From assembly GCF_013041605.1 (NCBI RefSeq), contig NZ_JABEQC010000010.1, forward strand, positions 62,001-126,000: a stretch of 64,000 nt of DNA, written 5' to 3'. Under the pieces are notes generated by a model. The model was given only the letters and a program-made list of their open reading frames with translations. It was not told where the DNA came from and did no database searches. Origin of the DNA: Vibrio plantisponsor (GTDB taxonomy: Bacteria; Pseudomonadota; Gammaproteobacteria; Enterobacterales; Vibrionaceae). Both the position numbers and the translations under genes were made by a program. This document shows positions 10,588 through 20,236 of this stretch, one piece after another (the first letter of the stretch is position 1; every line of letters starts with the position of its first letter).

Positions 10588-11139
10588 ATGGCGAGTAAAT
10601 TTCAAAGCCGTTTAGTAGGTACTATTATTTTGGTAGCGATAGGTGTCATCGTTTTGCCTGATGTTCTTGATGGCAAGAAAATGCACTATCAAGAAGAGAT
10701 CACAAGCATTCCGATCAAGCCTGAGCTTAATAGTGATGTAGAGAAGTTCGAAGTACTTGAACCTGTTGAAGATCAAGCTGCTTTACCTGAGTCTCCAGTT
10801 TCTGTCACTGAACAAACGACTCAGTCTTCAAACTCTTCCGCGAAAGTCGATAAACCGATGGAAACCGTCGTCAAAGAAGTACAAGAGAAAAATGACTACC
10901 AAGACAGCGCGTGGATCATTCAGTTGATGGCTTTGAAGAACGCAGAAAACGCAAAAAATGTGGTGAGTGATTTACAAAAACGCGGTTATCAAGCTCACAC
11001 AAAACAAGAAAACGGTTTTACGCGAGTAATCATCGGACCAGATGTCTCAAAAAGTAAGCTTGAGAGACAACTACTGGAATTAGAGAAAGTTACCGGTTCA
11101 AAAGGTCAATTGCTCAAATTTAAACCACTAAACCCATAA
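10588..11139 (+). CDS. dedD: SPOR-domain cell-division protein, DedD-like
   Basis: 183 residues. The N-terminus has a single membrane anchor (LVGTIILVAIGVIVLPDVL, about residues 8-26), followed by a flexible Pro/Ser/Glu-rich periplasmic linker and a C-terminal SPOR domain (about 107-183, SAWIIQLMALKNAENAKNVVSDL). SPOR domains bind denuded septal peptidoglycan glycans; DedD in enterobacteria localises to the septum and supports constriction. The start codon immediately follows the folC stop, as in the classical folC-dedD-cvpA-purF arrangement. The last codons overlap the PurR box of cvpA. Confidence 0.88.
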   Translation: MASKFQSRLVGTIILVAIGVIVLPDVLDGKKMHYQEEITSIPIKPELNSDVEKFEVLEPVEDQAALPESPVSVTEQTTQSSNSSAKVDKPMETVVKEVQEKNDYQDSAWIIQLMALKNAENAKNVVSDLQKRGYQAHTKQENGFTRVIIGPDVSKSKLERQLLELEKVTGSKGQLLKFKPLNP

Positions 11140-11153
11140 GAAAACGTTTGCGT
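11138..11153 (+). promoter_or_regulatory. PurR operator upstream of cvpA-purF
   Basis: AAGAAAACGTTTGCGT matches the PurR box ACGCAAACGTTTGCGT at 14 of 16 positions, with the right half perfect. It overlaps the dedD stop and lies about 50 bases before cvpA, just upstream of a TAAAAT -10-like hexamer near 11167. This is the same place as in the purine-repressed cvpA-purF promoter of E. coli. Confidence 0.8.
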
Positions 11154-11201
11154 CGCGTTTTTTTCTGTTAAAATGCGCGCCAACTTAAGATGTAAGAACT
11201 C

Positions 11202-11693
11202 ATGAATTGGTTAGATATTGTCATTTTAAGTGTGATCGGCTTGTCAGCTTTGATCAGTTTGGTTCGTGGCTTTGCGAAAGAAGCCTTGTCATTAATTATT
11301 TGGTGTGGAGCATTTTTCATCGCTTCACAGTACTACGCAAAACTGGCGGTGTACTTTACCAATATTAAAGATGACATGATTCGTAACGGCGCCGCCATTG
11401 CTGCACTTTTTGTAGCAACTTTAGTGGTGGGGGCGATTGTGAATTATGTGATTTCGCAATTGGTTCAGAAAACAGGTTTATCAGGTACGGATAGAGTCTT
11501 AGGCGTTGTATTTGGCGCATTACGTGGGGTTCTAATCGTAGCAGCGGCTCTGTTTTTTGTGGATACCTTTACTGCATTACCAAGCTCAGAGTGGTGGAAG
11601 AGCTCGCAATTAGTACCGGAATTTAGCCGTGTGATTGCGCCTCTCTTCGAACACATACAAGCAACATCAAGTTTTCTATCTGACGCGATATAA
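11202..11693 (+). CDS. cvpA: Colicin V production family membrane protein CvpA
   Basis: 163-residue inner-membrane protein with about four hydrophobic segments (near residues 5-22, 28-48, 62-85 and 101-123). It carries the family signatures MNWLDIVILSVIGLSALISLVRGFAKE and the GRVLG-like GTDRVLGVVFGALRGVL. In E. coli CvpA is needed for colicin V export and has been tied to envelope and bile stress tolerance; its biochemical role is not settled. It is co-transcribed with purF behind the PurR box, with purF starting 35 bases after its stop. Confidence 0.93.
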   Translation: MNWLDIVILSVIGLSALISLVRGFAKEALSLIIWCGAFFIASQYYAKLAVYFTNIKDDMIRNGAAIAALFVATLVVGAIVNYVISQLVQKTGLSGTDRVLGVVFGALRGVLIVAAALFFVDTFTALPSSEWWKSSQLVPEFSRVIAPLFEHIQATSSFLSDAI

Positions 11694-11694
11694 C

Positions 11695-11711
11695 GCGTCA
11701 GTTACTGACGC
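11695..11711 (+). repeat. Short perfect inverted repeat between cvpA and purF
   Basis: GCGTCAGTTACTGACGC is a 17-bp perfect inverted repeat immediately after the cvpA stop. It has no T run and so does not look like a terminator. It could form a small intercistronic hairpin. Confidence 0.6.
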
Positions 11712-11728
11712 AAATCGAGGAATAGGAC

Positions 11729-13240
11729 ATGTGTGGTATTGTTGGAATCGTGGGCACAACGCCTGTAAACCAGTCTATTTATGACGCTTTAACGGTATTG
11801 CAGCATCGTGGCCAAGATGCCGCTGGTATTTGTACCATAGATAGCAATCGTTTTCGTCTGCGCAAGGCGAACGGTTTAGTAAAAGATGTCTTTGAAGCCA
11901 AACACATGCAGCGTCTTCAAGGTACTGTGGGTATTGGGCACGTTCGTTACCCAACTGCAGGCAGCTCAAGTGCATCTGAAGCTCAGCCTTTTTACGTAAA
12001 CTCTCCATTTGGTATCACGCTTGCTCATAACGGCAACCTAACCAATGCGAATGTTGTACGTGAAAAGTTATTCGAGAAAGATCGCCGTCATATCAATACC
12101 ACTTCAGATTCTGAAGTACTGCTAAACGTATTGGCGCATGAGATTGATACTGTCAGAGGTAATGTTACTTCTGAAGATGTCTTCCGTGCAGTGGCAAACG
12201 TACACCGCACTATTCGTGGCGCATACGCAGTAACTGCTATGATTATCGGTCACGGTATGATTGCATTCCGCGACCCACATGGTATTCGTCCGCTTTGCCT
12301 TGGTAAGCGTGAAGTGAATGGTCGCACTGAGTACATGGTTGCGTCTGAATCGGTAGCACTTGATGCTGTTGGTTTTGACTTTGTGCGCGATGTTGCACCG
12401 GGTGAAGCGATTTACGCAACGTTTGAAGGTGAACTGTTCACTAAGCAGTGTGCTGATAGCCCAAGTCTTACTCCATGTATTTTCGAGTTCGTTTACTTTG
12501 CTCGTCCTGATTCATTCATCGATAAAATCTCTGTTTACAGCGCACGCGTTGAAATGGGTAAACGCCTTGGTGAGCGTATTAAGAATGAGTTTTCTGATCT
12601 GGATATTGATGTTGTTATTCCAATTCCAGAAACATCAAATGATATCGCGCTGCAAATTGCTCAAGCAATTGATAAACCATACCGTCAAGGTTTCGTGAAA
12701 AACCGTTATGTTGGCCGTACGTTCATCATGCCGGGTCAACAGCTACGTAAGAAATCAGTTCGTCGTAAACTGAATGCTATCCGTTCTGAATTTAAAGATA
12801 AGAATGTACTGCTTGTGGACGACTCAATCGTGCGTGGAACGACGTCTGAGCAGATTATCGAAATGGCTCGTGATTCAGGTGCAGCGAAAGTTTACATGGT
12901 GTCAGCAGCGCCTGAGATTCGTTTCCCGAACGTATATGGTATCGATATGCCAACAGCAAACGAGTTGATTGCTCACGGCCGTGATAATGCAGATATCTGT
13001 AAACAAATCGGTGCTGATGCGCTTATCTTCCAAACGCTTGAAGATTTAGAAGATGCAGTGCGTGCAGGTAACCCTGATATCGCTAAATTTGAAGCTTCAG
13101 TATTTAACGGTGAGTACGTAACAGGCGACATCGACCAGCAATACCTAGACTACCTAGAATCGATGCGTGGTGACGATGTTAAGGCACAACGTGAAATTCA
13201 GGATCTAGCGAGTCTGGAACTGTACAACGAAGGTGCTTAA
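11729..13240 (+). CDS. purF: Amidophosphoribosyltransferase
   Basis: Catalyses the first committed step of purine synthesis: PRPP plus glutamine gives 5-phosphoribosylamine. It has 503 residues. The N-terminal Ntn-type glutaminase domain starts MCGIVGIVG, with Cys2 as the nucleophile after Met removal, and has RGQDAAGI and GHVRYPTAG. The C-terminal phosphoribosyltransferase domain has the PRPP loop [14 protein letters not shown] near residue 363. A GAGGAATAG Shine-Dalgarno precedes the ATG. It is the second gene of the PurR-controlled cvpA-purF unit and ends at a strong terminator. Confidence 0.97.
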   Translation: MCGIVGIVGTTPVNQSIYDALTVLQHRGQDAAGICTIDSNRFRLRKANGLVKDVFEAKHMQRLQGTVGIGHVRYPTAGSSSASEAQPFYVNSPFGITLAHNGNLTNANVVREKLFEKDRRHINTTSDSEVLLNVLAHEIDTVRGNVTSEDVFRAVANVHRTIRGAYAVTAMIIGHGMIAFRDPHGIRPLCLGKREVNGRTEYMVASESVALDAVGFDFVRDVAPGEAIYATFEGELFTKQCADSPSLTPCIFEFVYFARPDSFIDKISVYSARVEMGKRLGERIKNEFSDLDIDVVIPIPETSNDIALQIAQAIDKPYRQGFVKNRYVGRTFIMPGQQLRKKSVRRKLNAIRSEFKDKNVLLVDDSIVRGTTSEQIIEMARDSGAAKVYMVSAAPEIRFPNVYGIDMPTANELIAHGRDNADICKQIGADALIFQTLEDLEDAVRAGNPDIAKFEASVFNGEYVTGDIDQQYLDYLESMRGDDVKAQREIQDLASLELYNEGA

Positions 13241-13285
13241 TCACTTTAAGCGTAAGCATTTTGACGTTGAAAGTCAGTGAATAGC

Positions 13286-13313
13286 AAAAAGGCTTCCCGA
13301 GGGAAGCCTTTTT
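13286..13313 (+). terminator. Rho-independent terminator after purF
   Basis: The stem AAAAAGGCTTCCC/GGGAAGCCTTTTT has a 2-base centre and symmetric A and T runs, so it could work for both strands. Confidence 0.9.
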
Positions 13314-13329
13314 AATGTCTTACGTTTTA

Positions 13330-13360
13330 TCAACCCCAAAATTTTAATATGCGGGGTTGA
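13330..13360 (-). terminator. Hairpin after the NhaC-like gene, possible terminator
   Basis: TCAACCCC and GGGGTTGA form an 8-bp stem downstream of the minus-strand antiporter gene. The T tail is poor, so the purF terminator hairpin may act as the real stop for this strand. Confidence 0.5.
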
Positions 13361-13371
13361 AAGCAAATGGG

Positions 13372-14697
13372 TTAAAGCACCATTGCCGCAATCCAACCAA
13401 ATGCAACTAACGGCAAGTTGTAGTGGAGGAAGGTCGGTACAACGGTTTCCCAAATGTGCTCATGCTGTCCATCTGCGTTCAGACCAGAGGTTGGGCCTAA
13501 GGTTGAATCAGAAGCTGGTGAGCCCGCATCACCCAGTGCAGCAGCAGTACCAACGAGTGCTACGGTTGCCATCGGAGAAAAACCAAAAGCGATACACAAA
13601 GGCACATAGATGGTCGCGATGATTGGAATGGTTGAGAACGACGAACCGATACCCATAGTCACCAGCAAACCCACTACAAGCATTAGCAATGCGGCTAAAG
13701 GCTTGTTGTCACCAATACTGGTTGATAACGCGCTAACAAGAGATTCAACACCGCCAGTATCTTTCATTACAGCGGCAAAGCCAGCTGCAGAAATCATGAT
13801 AAAGCCGATCATTGCCATCATGTGAACACCTTTGGTGAACACATCATGCGTCTCTTTCCAAGCGATAACACCGCCGAATGTAAACACCATAAAGCCAGCT
13901 AATGCACCGATGATCATTGAACCTGTCGCAAGCTGGACCGCTAATGCAACCACGATACCGACAGCGGCAATGCCAACGTGTTTCTTGTCGATTTCGTTCG
14001 CTTGATGGTGAACAACCGTCAGTTCAGTTTCTTGGTACTCACGCGGCTTGCGGTAGCTGAAAAATACGGCAATGAGCAGGCCTGTAATCATGCCAATAGC
14101 TGGCAGTAACATCGCCATAGGTACCTGACCCGCAGTGATGTTGTCCAGACCATTCTCACGTAGATTCTTAAGCAGAATGTTGTTAAGGAAAATACCGCCA
14201 AAACCCACAGGTAGCACCATGTAAGGAGTGATCAGACCAAAGGTAAGAACACAGGCTACTAAGCGACGGTCAAGTTTGAGTTTTGCAAACACACCTAACA
14301 GAGGCGGAATCAAAATTGGGATAAATGCAATGTGCACCGGAATGACGTTTTGTGAAGATACCGCCATCAACAACAAAGCAATCAGAACGGCGTATTTCAA
14401 TCCAGTTGTTGCCGCACCATGCTCTTTGCCATGAAGACGTTTGATCACGCTTTGGGCTAGTAGATCAGTGATGCCAGATTTAGAAATAGCAACAGCAAAC
14501 GTCCCCAGCATTGCGTAGCTAAGTGCGATAGTCGCACCACCACCAAGGCCGCTTTCGAAAGCCGCTACAGTATCATTTAAGCTCATACCCGCCACTAAAC
14601 CGCCAACAATGGCGCTGAAGGTTAGGGCAACCACAACGTTTACGCGCATCAGTGCAAGAAGCAGCATGACGCAAACGGAAATGACTACAGGATTCAT
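13372..14697 (-). CDS. NhaC-superfamily Na+/H+ antiporter-like permease
   Basis: 441-residue polytopic membrane protein with roughly eleven to twelve hydrophobic segments. It belongs to the Na+/H+ antiporter family of the NhaC/ion transporter superfamily: an N-terminal [22 protein letters not shown] block, the re-entrant-like [21 protein letters not shown], and a C-terminal [21 protein letters not shown] motif. Some members of this family have been proposed to move amino acids, so the substrate is not certain. It starts 29 bases after the stop of rnt on the same strand, so the two are probably co-transcribed. Confidence 0.78.
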   Translation of the reverse strand: MNPVVISVCVMLLLALMRVNVVVALTFSAIVGGLVAGMSLNDTVAAFESGLGGGATIALSYAMLGTFAVAISKSGITDLLAQSVIKRLHGKEHGAATTGLKYAVLIALLLMAVSSQNVIPVHIAFIPILIPPLLGVFAKLKLDRRLVACVLTFGLITPYMVLPVGFGGIFLNNILLKNLRENGLDNITAGQVPMAMLLPAIGMITGLLIAVFFSYRKPREYQETELTVVHHQANEIDKKHVGIAAVGIVVALAVQLATGSMIIGALAGFMVFTFGGVIAWKETHDVFTKGVHMMAMIGFIMISAAGFAAVMKDTGGVESLVSALSTSIGDNKPLAALLMLVVGLLVTMGIGSSFSTIPIIATIYVPLCIAFGFSPMATVALVGTAAALGDAGSPASDSTLGPTSGLNADGQHEHIWETVVPTFLHYNLPLVAFGWIAAMVL

Positions 14698-14726
14698 ATA
14701 ATTCTCAATTCAAGTCGTGTTTGGTT

Positions 14727-15380
14727 TTAGTTGTTTTCTTGGTTATCAACAGCAGGCCAGCCACCAAGAGCTTTCCATTTGTTGACGATTCCGCAGAACA
14801 GCTCTGCAGTTTTTTGTGTATCGTAAAGCGCTGAGTGTGCTTCACGATTGTCAAATTCCATTCCGGCTGCTTTGCACGCTTTGGCGAGTACCGTCTGTCC
14901 GTAAGCAAGACCACTTAACGTTGCGGTATCAAAAGTGGCAAAGGGATGGAAAGGAACGCGTTTAAGTTTACTGCGCTCGCTTGCCGCCATAACAAAGCTA
15001 TGATCGAAGTTGGCGTTGTGCGCAACGATGATCGCTCGGCTGCAATCAGAGTCTTTCTGCTCTTTACGAACCAGCTTGTAGATCTCTTTTAGCGCATGAT
15101 CTTCAGACACTGCGCCACGAAGCGGGCTAAATGGGTCATAGATGCCAGTGAACTCGAGTGCCGCTTTTTCTAAATTGGCACCTTCAAAAGGCTCAACATG
15201 AAAGTGAATGGTAGAAGCTGGTTGCAAATCGCCGTTTTCGTCCATACGCAAAGTCACTGCGCAAATCTCTAATAAAGCATCGGTTTGGGCATTGAATCCA
15301 GCGGTTTCAACGTCAATAACGACAGGAAAATAACCACGGAAACGCTCTTTTAATGTCTTTGCTTCTTTTAAATCAGTCAT
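14727..15380 (-). CDS. rnt: Ribonuclease T
   Basis: DEDDh-family 3'-5' exoribonuclease that trims the 3' ends of tRNA (CCA turnover), 5S and 23S rRNA. It has 217 residues. The catalytic residues are visible as VIDVETAG (D23, E25), HNANFD (D126), and REAHSALYD (H182, D187), spaced as in E. coli RNase T. It is cytoplasmic and acts as a dimer in characterised species. It lies upstream of the antiporter gene and diverges from motY across about 260 bases. Confidence 0.96.
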   Translation of the reverse strand: MTDLKEAKTLKERFRGYFPVVIDVETAGFNAQTDALLEICAVTLRMDENGDLQPASTIHFHVEPFEGANLEKAALEFTGIYDPFSPLRGAVSEDHALKEIYKLVRKEQKDSDCSRAIIVAHNANFDHSFVMAASERSKLKRVPFHPFATFDTATLSGLAYGQTVLAKACKAAGMEFDNREAHSALYDTQKTAELFCGIVNKWKALGGWPAVDNQENN

Positions 15381-15638
15381 GCTGGCTCTAGTTATTGTGA
15401 CAAGGGCGGCATTATTGCATGTTATGACTATAAGAAAAACCTGAGCACTCTATTTAGAAGGAATTAATTAGTTCACTATTCTGTGGTATCAAATTAGGCT
15501 GAATTATCGGTTATCAATCGATTTGAGATTAAAGAGTTAGGGATAATCTGGCGAGATTTTTGCATTACTCTGTTCAGATTTACGTTGGTGGCAATGTGTA
15601 GCCACGATGACATGCAGTATTAAGAGATAAAAGTCCTT

Positions 15639-16523
15639 ATGAATAAATGGCTTGTGACAAGTTTAGCCGCTGCCACTCTATTGACGCCTGTTGCCGCTTC
15701 GGCATTAGAAAAGCGTTATGTGGCAACGCCACAGCAGTCAACTTGGCAGATGGTGGCGAACACACCACTCGAGTGTCGGCTTGTTCATCCTATCCCCAAT
15801 TACGGCGATGCGGAGTTTTCTGCGCGTGCCAGTAAGAAAATGAATTTGGACTTTGAACTGAAAATGCGCCGCCCGATGGGGGACACACGTAATGTAAGCT
15901 TAGTTTCAATGCCACCAGCATGGAGACCGGGTGAAAGCGCAGACCGCATTACGAATATTCAGTTCTTTAAACAGTTTGATGGCTATATTGGCGGCCAATC
16001 GGCATGGACACTATTGAGTGAACTGGAAAAAGGACGTTATCCGACATTCAGTTATCAGGATTGGCAAAGCCGTGACCAGCGTATTGAAGTAGCGCTCTCT
16101 TCAGTATTATTCCAAGCTCAATACAACGTTTTTAGTGACTGTATTGCCAATTTACTGCCATACAGTTTCGAAGATATCTCGTTCACTATTCTTCATTACG
16201 ACCGCGGCAATAGTGTTGATCTGAACAAAGCGTCTCAAAAGCGTTTAGAACAGATTGCTGAGTACATTCGTTATAACAAAGATATCGACCTAGTGTTGGT
16301 AGCGGCTTATACAGATTCAGCAGACAGCAAAAACGAGAGCCAAAGTCTGTCGGAGAAACGCTCGGAAAGACTGCGCAATTACTTTAAGTCACTCGGTTTA
16401 CCTGAAGACAGAATTCAGGTGCAGGGCTTTGGTAAGCGTCGTCCAATTGCCGACAACGAATCGCCAATTGGCAAAGATAAGAACCGCCGTGTGGTGATTT
16501 CACTTGGTCGCACTCAAGTTTAG
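15639..16523 (+). CDS. motY: Sodium-driven flagellar motor T-ring protein MotY
   Basis: 294 residues with a cleavable signal peptide (about 1-22, ending VAASALE). The N-terminal domain is specific to MotY and has two cysteines (LECRLV and FSDCIANL) expected to form a disulfide. The C-terminal OmpA-like peptidoglycan-binding domain (about 185-292) has [40 protein letters not shown] and [11 protein letters not shown]. MotY forms the T ring with MotX in the periplasmic basal body of Vibrio polar flagella and helps hold PomAB stators. It is monocistronic, ending at a bidirectional terminator. Confidence 0.95.
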   Translation: MNKWLVTSLAAATLLTPVAASALEKRYVATPQQSTWQMVANTPLECRLVHPIPNYGDAEFSARASKKMNLDFELKMRRPMGDTRNVSLVSMPPAWRPGESADRITNIQFFKQFDGYIGGQSAWTLLSELEKGRYPTFSYQDWQSRDQRIEVALSSVLFQAQYNVFSDCIANLLPYSFEDISFTILHYDRGNSVDLNKASQKRLEQIAEYIRYNKDIDLVLVAAYTDSADSKNESQSLSEKRSERLRNYFKSLGLPEDRIQVQGFGKRRPIADNESPIGKDKNRRVVISLGRTQV

Positions 16524-16552
16524 TAGTCAACTGTCGCTTTAAAGAGACTAAC

Positions 16553-16581
16553 AAAAACACCGCCATCTGGCGGTGTTTTTT
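16553..16581. terminator. Bidirectional terminator between motY and gloA
   Basis: The stem AAAAACACCGCC/GGCGGTGTTTTT has an ATCT loop and A/T runs on both sides, placed between convergent genes. Confidence 0.9.
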
Positions 16582-16602
16582 ATCGTAAGTACAAAAGAAA
16601 GA

Positions 16603-17019
16603 TTAACCTTCTAGGCCTGCACTTGCTTGACGGTTTTGGATAAGTTCAATCATGTAACCATCAGGATCTTTCACAAAAGCGATGTGTGTTGTACCGCCTT
16701 TTACTGGACCTGGCTCGCGAGTAACATTGCCGCCAACCGCTTTAATTGCATCACAAGTTGCGTAAATGTCGTCTACGCCGATAGCGATGTGACCGAAACC
16801 TTTACCTAGGTCGTATTCTTCTACACCCCAGTTATAAGTGAGCTCAATAACGGCGCCTTGTGACTCATCACCATAACCAACGAACGCTAGAGTATATTTG
16901 TACTCAGCATTTTCGCTTTTACGTAGTAACTTCATACCCATTACGTTGGTGTAGAACTCGATAGACTTGTCTAAATCACCTACGCGTAGCATGGTATGTA
17001 GAACACGGTTGTTTGACAT
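16603..17019 (-). CDS. gloA: Lactoylglutathione lyase (glyoxalase I)
   Basis: Converts the methylglyoxal-glutathione hemithioacetal to S-lactoylglutathione, detoxifying methylglyoxal. It has 138 residues, as is usual for proteobacterial GloA. The four metal ligands are H8, E59, H77 and E125, the same spacing as H5/E56/H74/E122 of the nickel-dependent E. coli enzyme. It lies 34 bases downstream of nth on the same strand, so it is probably the last gene of the rnf-nth transcript. Confidence 0.96.
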   Translation of the reverse strand: MSNNRVLHTMLRVGDLDKSIEFYTNVMGMKLLRKSENAEYKYTLAFVGYGDESQGAVIELTYNWGVEEYDLGKGFGHIAIGVDDIYATCDAIKAVGGNVTREPGPVKGGTTHIAFVKDPDGYMIELIQNRQASAGLEG

Positions 17020-17053
17020 TTTGGACTCCTAGCTTTCCGGGTAAATTATATAT

Positions 17054-17689
17054 TTACAGTTCTGTTTTCGAGGCGAACTCACACAGGTCTTCAATTATGC
17101 AACTCCCACAACGAGGTTTACGTGCGATACAGGTGTATCGACCATGCAAAATCAACCAGTGGTGAACGTCTAATTTGAATTCTGCGGGAACGACTTTCAG
17201 TAGTTTCTGTTCGACATCGTCGACAGTTTTTCCCATTGCAAATTTGGTGCGATTGGATACTCGATAAATGTGAGTGTCCACAGCGATAGTTGGCCAGCCA
17301 AATGCCGTATTTAAAACGACGTTTGCTGTTTTTCGGCCTACACCGGGTAACGCTTCCAGTGCTTCTCTGTTTTCAGGAACTTCCCCCTTGTGCTTATCAA
17401 GCAAAATACGGCAAGTTTTAATCACGTTCTCTGCTTTCGAGTTAAACAGACCTATGGTCTTGATGTACTCTTTAACGCCATCAACGCCCAAATCAAAGAT
17501 GGCTTGAGGTGTATTGGCAACGGCATACAACTTGTCTGTCGCTTTATTCACACTCACATCTGTTGCTTGAGCGGACAACAGAACGGCGATGAGCAGTTCG
17601 AATGGTGAATCCCAGTTGAGCTCCGTTTCCGGCTTTGGATTGTTTTCTCTCAGTCGCTCGAGAATTTGTCTTCTTTTATCTTTATTCAT
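17054..17689 (-). CDS. nth: Endonuclease III
   Basis: Bifunctional DNA glycosylase/AP lyase that removes oxidised pyrimidines. It has 211 residues. The helix-hairpin-helix ALPGVGRKTA contains catalytic Lys120, and IAVDTHIYR contains Asp138. The C-terminal 4Fe-4S cluster loop fits C-x6-C-x2-C-x5-C (CIARKPRCGSCIIEDLC). In enterobacteria nth follows rsxE directly. Here an ERIC palindrome separates them, but the gene is still downstream of rnfE on the same strand. Confidence 0.97.
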   Translation of the reverse strand: MNKDKRRQILERLRENNPKPETELNWDSPFELLIAVLLSAQATDVSVNKATDKLYAVANTPQAIFDLGVDGVKEYIKTIGLFNSKAENVIKTCRILLDKHKGEVPENREALEALPGVGRKTANVVLNTAFGWPTIAVDTHIYRVSNRTKFAMGKTVDDVEQKLLKVVPAEFKLDVHHWLILHGRYTCIARKPRCGSCIIEDLCEFASKTEL

Positions 17690-17714
17690 TGCTCTGCGCT
17701 GTTTCCAGTCTTTT

Positions 17715-17840
17715 ATACTCTTCCTACTTGATGTCGCAGCGGTGTTGGCTACGTTCGCTCACCCCAATTACATAGTTTATCTATGCTCATGGGGATTCAC
17801 TCACTTGCCGCCTACCTGCAACACCAAGTAGTTTGAGTAT
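17715..17840. repeat. ERIC-type palindromic repeat (IRU) between rnfE and nth
   Basis: A 126-bp imperfect palindrome. The outer arms ATACTCTTCCTACTTGATG and CAAGTAGTTTGAGTAT pair, and the core CGCTCACCCCAATTACATAG ... TATGCTCATGGGGATTCAC resembles the ERIC1R/ERIC2 primer sites of the enterobacterial repetitive intergenic consensus. It has no coding capacity and is a non-autonomous mobile repeat. Transcription of rnf into nth would place it in mRNA as a long hairpin. Confidence 0.88.
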
Positions 17841-17846
17841 AGTTTT

Positions 17847-18551
17847 TCATGAGGACGATACGTTGGTGACTCGTGCTCGTTCGATAGTTGGTTTTTCTTG
17901 TTTTGGCTGACGCGCTGCAAGCTGCTTATCAATCACATTTTTGAGAGCAATCAGCAGGCCGACGCCGAAAAACGCGCCCGGTGGTAATAGGGCAAGCAAG
18001 AAGCTGCTATCAAAATGGAAAATTTCAATTCTCAATACTTTTGCCCAATCGCCTAGTAGCAGATCAGCGCCATCGAACAGGGTGCCGTTACCGATGATTT
18101 CTCGCATTGCACCCAGAACAACCAGTACTGAAGTCATACCTAGCCCCATCCACAGACCATCTTGGGCTGAAGGCAGGACGTCATTTTTTGACGCAAAAGC
18201 TTCTGCGCGACCGATGATAATGCAGTTAGTCACGATGAGAGGGATGAAGATACCGAGCGACAGATACAACCCGTAGGCGTAAGCATTCATCAACAGCTGC
18301 ACGCAGGTTACCAACGACGCAATGATCATTACGAATACTGGAATACGCACTTCTTTAGGTACGTAATCGCGAACCCATGATACGGTCACGTTGGAACCGA
18401 CTAAAACCAGTAAGGTTGCGATGCCTAAACCAAGTGCGTTGGTTACGGTAGAAGAAACAGCAAGTAGCGGACACAAACCAAGCAACTGCACTAAGGCGGG
18501 GTTGTTTTCCCACATGCCGTTTTTCATCAATGCCTTATGTTCATTGTTCAT
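17847..18551 (-). CDS. rnfE: Rnf/Rsx electron transport complex subunit E
   Basis: 234-residue inner-membrane subunit homologous to RnfA, with about six transmembrane helices and the conserved [12 protein letters not shown] and [13 protein letters not shown] blocks (compare [12 protein letters not shown] and [12 protein letters not shown] in RnfA). Together RnfA and RnfE form the membrane core that carries an iron-sulfur centre in the Rnf ferredoxin:NAD+ oxidoreductase. In E. coli the Rsx version keeps SoxR reduced. Last rnf gene, overlapping rnfG by one base. Confidence 0.95.
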   Translation of the reverse strand: MNNEHKALMKNGMWENNPALVQLLGLCPLLAVSSTVTNALGLGIATLLVLVGSNVTVSWVRDYVPKEVRIPVFVMIIASLVTCVQLLMNAYAYGLYLSLGIFIPLIVTNCIIIGRAEAFASKNDVLPSAQDGLWMGLGMTSVLVVLGAMREIIGNGTLFDGADLLLGDWAKVLRIEIFHFDSSFLLALLPPGAFFGVGLLIALKNVIDKQLAARQPKQEKPTIERARVTNVSSS

Positions 18552-19180
18552 TACTGATCTCCGCAGTTATAGGTTTGTTTCGCCAGTGCTTCACGATTTT
18601 GATTCACGTAAGTCACTGCGTTCTTCACTGCTTTCACCACAGCTCGTGGAGTAATTGTTGCACCGGTAAACTGATCAAATTGACCCCCGTCTTTACGGAC
18701 TTTCCACTGTTCCTCGTTGTCTGCTGTTACAGATTTACCTGTAAAGTTTAGTATCCAGTCAGTGATTCTCAGGTCAATTTTGTCACCCAGCCCCGGAGTT
18801 TCGTTATGTGCCAGAACTCGGGTGCCGGTAATCGTGCCATCATTTCTAATGCCGACAATGACTTTAATCGCACCGTTATAACCATCGGGAGCAATAGCTT
18901 CGATCGCTATTGCACTAGGCTGGCCATTCAGTGTCGCCACATAGGCTGGCATTGAATTATCTGTGCCAAGTGCTGGGTCATTAATCAAGATGCACGATTG
19001 TGACAGTTCGTTATCGTGCAGCTTTTTAGGAATCACTTGGTTTAAAATCGACAACAACTGAATCTTCTCTTGTTTTTTGATTTGCGATTCAGTCAATTGA
19101 TGTGTCAGCGCTACGACACCTGTCGATAAGCAGGCAAAAGTAGCAAGGATGAGACCGTTTTTTCTAATTGCGGTTAGCAT
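18551..19180 (-). CDS. rnfG: Rnf/Rsx electron transport complex subunit G
   Basis: 209 residues with one N-terminal membrane anchor (about 10-28) and a periplasmic FMN-binding domain. FMN is covalently bound in this family through a threonine in an S/T-G-A-T motif; here it is [12 protein letters not shown] near residue 174. The protein passes electrons between RnfD and RnfB/E in the complex. It is 9 bases from rnfD and overlaps rnfE. Confidence 0.95.
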   Translation of the reverse strand: MLTAIRKNGLILATFACLSTGVVALTHQLTESQIKKQEKIQLLSILNQVIPKKLHDNELSQSCILINDPALGTDNSMPAYVATLNGQPSAIAIEAIAPDGYNGAIKVIVGIRNDGTITGTRVLAHNETPGLGDKIDLRITDWILNFTGKSVTADNEEQWKVRKDGGQFDQFTGATITPRAVVKAVKNAVTYVNQNREALAKQTYNCGDQ

Positions 19181-19189
19181 AATTGCTCC

Positions 19190-20236
19190 TTAGTGCCCGT
19201 AAGTACGAGGTTTAGTGTAGTAGTCGATTAACGGTACGCACATGTTAGCAAGCAAAACGGCAAATGCCACACCGTCAGGGAAACCACCCCAACTGCGAAT
19301 GATAAACACCATAGCACCGATGAATGCGCCAAACACTAAACGTCCTTTCACTGTAGTAGAGGCCGTAACTGGATCTGTGGCAATGAAAAACGCGCCCAAC
19401 ATGGTTGCACCAGACAACAGATGAACTAATGGTGATGCGGTTGTACCCGGTGCGAACAGGGTCGCCATTGTGCTCATCACTAACAAGCTCGCGATAAAAG
19501 CAACAGGGATATGCCAGTTGATGACTCTTAGTCTCAGAAGAACAAGTCCACCAGCCAAATAGGCAAGATTGACCCATTCCCAACCAATGCCAGCTAGAGA
19601 ACCGAACTGAGGCTGAGACATTACTTCAGATAAAGTGTGGCCTGCTTTAAGCGACGTTTTCACTGAATCCAATGGTGTGGCCATCGTCATTCCGTCAATA
19701 CCGGTTCGAACTTGCTGCAGCGATAAACCATCGGAGTCGAAACCAGTAAAGATCAAAGAAAACGAGTCACTAAAAGAGATACCATCTGCGCCTAGCTGAT
19801 GTGGCGCTATCCAGCTTGTCATTTGAACAGGGAAGGAAATAAGCAAAACCACGTAGGCAACCATTGCAGGGTTAAACGGGTTTTGACCAAGCCCGCCGTA
19901 AAGATGTTTTGCAATCAAAATAGCGAAGATTAGACCGATAACCACAATCCACCAAGGTGACATTGGTGGAATGGCAACAGCCAATAACCAAGCGGTGACA
20001 ATGGCACTGTGGTCTCTTAATGCAAGATGAGCAGGGCGTTTACGTAGTTTCATCACTGCCGCTTCAAATGACAGCGCGACAATAACTGCAAATCCCAACT
20101 GGATTAAGGTACCGAAACCGAAGAAATAGGTCTGGGCAAATAAGCCCGGTAGTGCGCACAACGCTACCCACTTCATTAAATCAGAAGTGCTGCGTTTAAT
20201 ATGAGTATGTGGGGAACTAGCTATGAAGAAAGCCAC
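19190..20236 (-). CDS. rnfD: Rnf/Rsx electron transport complex subunit D
   Basis: 348-residue polytopic membrane subunit, related to NqrB, with about ten hydrophobic helices. The covalent FMN site is expected at the threonine in [10 protein letters not shown] near residue 187, and [20 protein letters not shown] and [17 protein letters not shown] are conserved blocks. It overlaps rnfC by one base, indicating translational coupling. Confidence 0.95.
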   Translation of the reverse strand: MAFFIASSPHTHIKRSTSDLMKWVALCALPGLFAQTYFFGFGTLIQLGFAVIVALSFEAAVMKLRKRPAHLALRDHSAIVTAWLLAVAIPPMSPWWIVVIGLIFAILIAKHLYGGLGQNPFNPAMVAYVVLLISFPVQMTSWIAPHQLGADGISFSDSFSLIFTGFDSDGLSLQQVRTGIDGMTMATPLDSVKTSLKAGHTLSEVMSQPQFGSLAGIGWEWVNLAYLAGGLVLLRLRVINWHIPVAFIASLLVMSTMATLFAPGTTASPLVHLLSGATMLGAFFIATDPVTASTTVKGRLVFGAFIGAMVFIIRSWGGFPDGVAFAVLLANMCVPLIDYYTKPRTYGH

